A stretch of DNA of 45,586 nt from Streptomyces acidicola (lineage in GTDB: Bacteria; Actinomycetota; Actinomycetes; Streptomycetales; Streptomycetaceae). This document shows positions 45,440 to 45,586 of this stretch, piece by piece; the stretch's first letter is position 1, and each line of letters opens with the position of its first letter. Position numbers and translations under genes: made by a program. The notes under the pieces are model-generated. The model was not told the DNA's origin. It saw nothing but the letters and a program-made list of their open reading frames with translations, and did no database searches. Location: NCBI RefSeq assembly GCF_009377235.1, contig NZ_VMNX01000051.1, forward strand, positions 1-45,586, written 5' to 3'.

Positions 45440-45586
45440 AAGCGCCCGGAGGAAAGCCGCGAGAGAGTCTCTCGGGTGAGTACAAAGGAAGCGTCCGTTC
45501 CTTGAGAACTCAACAGCGTGCCAAAAATCAACGCCAGATATGTTGATACCCCGTCTCTCCCGATTCCGGGAGGGCGAGGTTCCTTT
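45440..45586 (+). other. 16S rRNA leader (rrn operon, 16S gene just outside window)
   Basis: The sequence from about 45470 (GGGTGAGTACAAAGGAAGCG, then TTCCTTGAGAACTCAACAGC) matches my memory of the conserved Streptomyces 16S leader, including processing and antitermination signals. It holds a hairpin ATCAAC / GTTGAT (45527-45547) and CTCCCG-ATTC-CGGGAG (45557-45572). The mature 16S 5' end would be expected roughly 150-200 bp past the right edge. Not protein coding. Confidence 0.88.

Overview
The window is a GC-rich actinobacterial chromosome segment, almost certainly from a Streptomyces species. Evidence: very high third-position GC, many GTG starts, one TTG start, a short cysteine-less chaplin (ChpE type), a small SGM_5486-type membrane protein, a 'streptophobe'-type membrane protein, and the characteristic Streptomyces rRNA leader at the right end. 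From memory, the order chpE - fabG/fabI - tyrS - moaA - acetate-type symporter matches the S. coelicolor core chromosome near SCO1792-SCO1836; this is recollection, not a search. I see no IS element, prophage, integrase, tRNA, CRISPR array or biosynthetic cluster.

Region by region. 163-3414: an envelope-stress module of Asp23/Gls24 type. It has a divergent conserved gene, then two Asp23 proteins, a DUF2273-like small membrane protein, a DUF6286-like membrane protein and an AmaP-like anchor. 3487-9245, minus strand: an SDR with an atypical active site, SURF1, a Cys-rich zinc-binding protein, a DEDDh exonuclease with a BRCT domain, a CopD-like membrane protein and a class III CoA-transferase. 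9348-12512: two tandem secreted subtilisins. 12958-16159: DUF485 plus an acetate-type sodium:solute symporter, then moaA. 16204-22136: a small Cys/His protein, DUF3099, GlsB/YeaQ, tyrS and the TldE/TldD peptidase pair. 22408-23895: a fabG-fabI operon ordered like mycobacterial mabA-inhA. 24099-27281: a small exported protein overlapping a FadR-type regulator, a divergent CynX-type MFS transporter with the SGM_5486 protein, a tandem-repeat zone and another small membrane protein. 27349-34230: a SixA-like phosphatase, serB, a streptophobe-type membrane protein and a divergent FHA-FHA-ABC exporter (Rv1747 architecture). 34318-38547: a divergent QueA-like enzyme and SDR, a GAF histidine kinase/response regulator pair, and chpE. 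38749-45073: a conserved hypothetical, an orphan ABC ATPase, NfeD plus SPFH, an HNH protein, PEBP, Spo0M and 3-methyladenine DNA glycosylase. 45070-45586: tandem promoters and leader of an rRNA operon whose 16S gene lies just beyond the window.

Most of this is vertically inherited housekeeping DNA. The parts most worth a second look are: the six-gene Asp23-fold module; the regulator/operator/leaderless-transporter circuit at 25200; an 86-bp insertion bounded by a 30-bp duplication that separates tldD from tldE; several short tandem repeats (17-bp, 15-bp, 27-bp and 30-bp units); and the QueA-like and SDR enzymes that have lost family signature residues.
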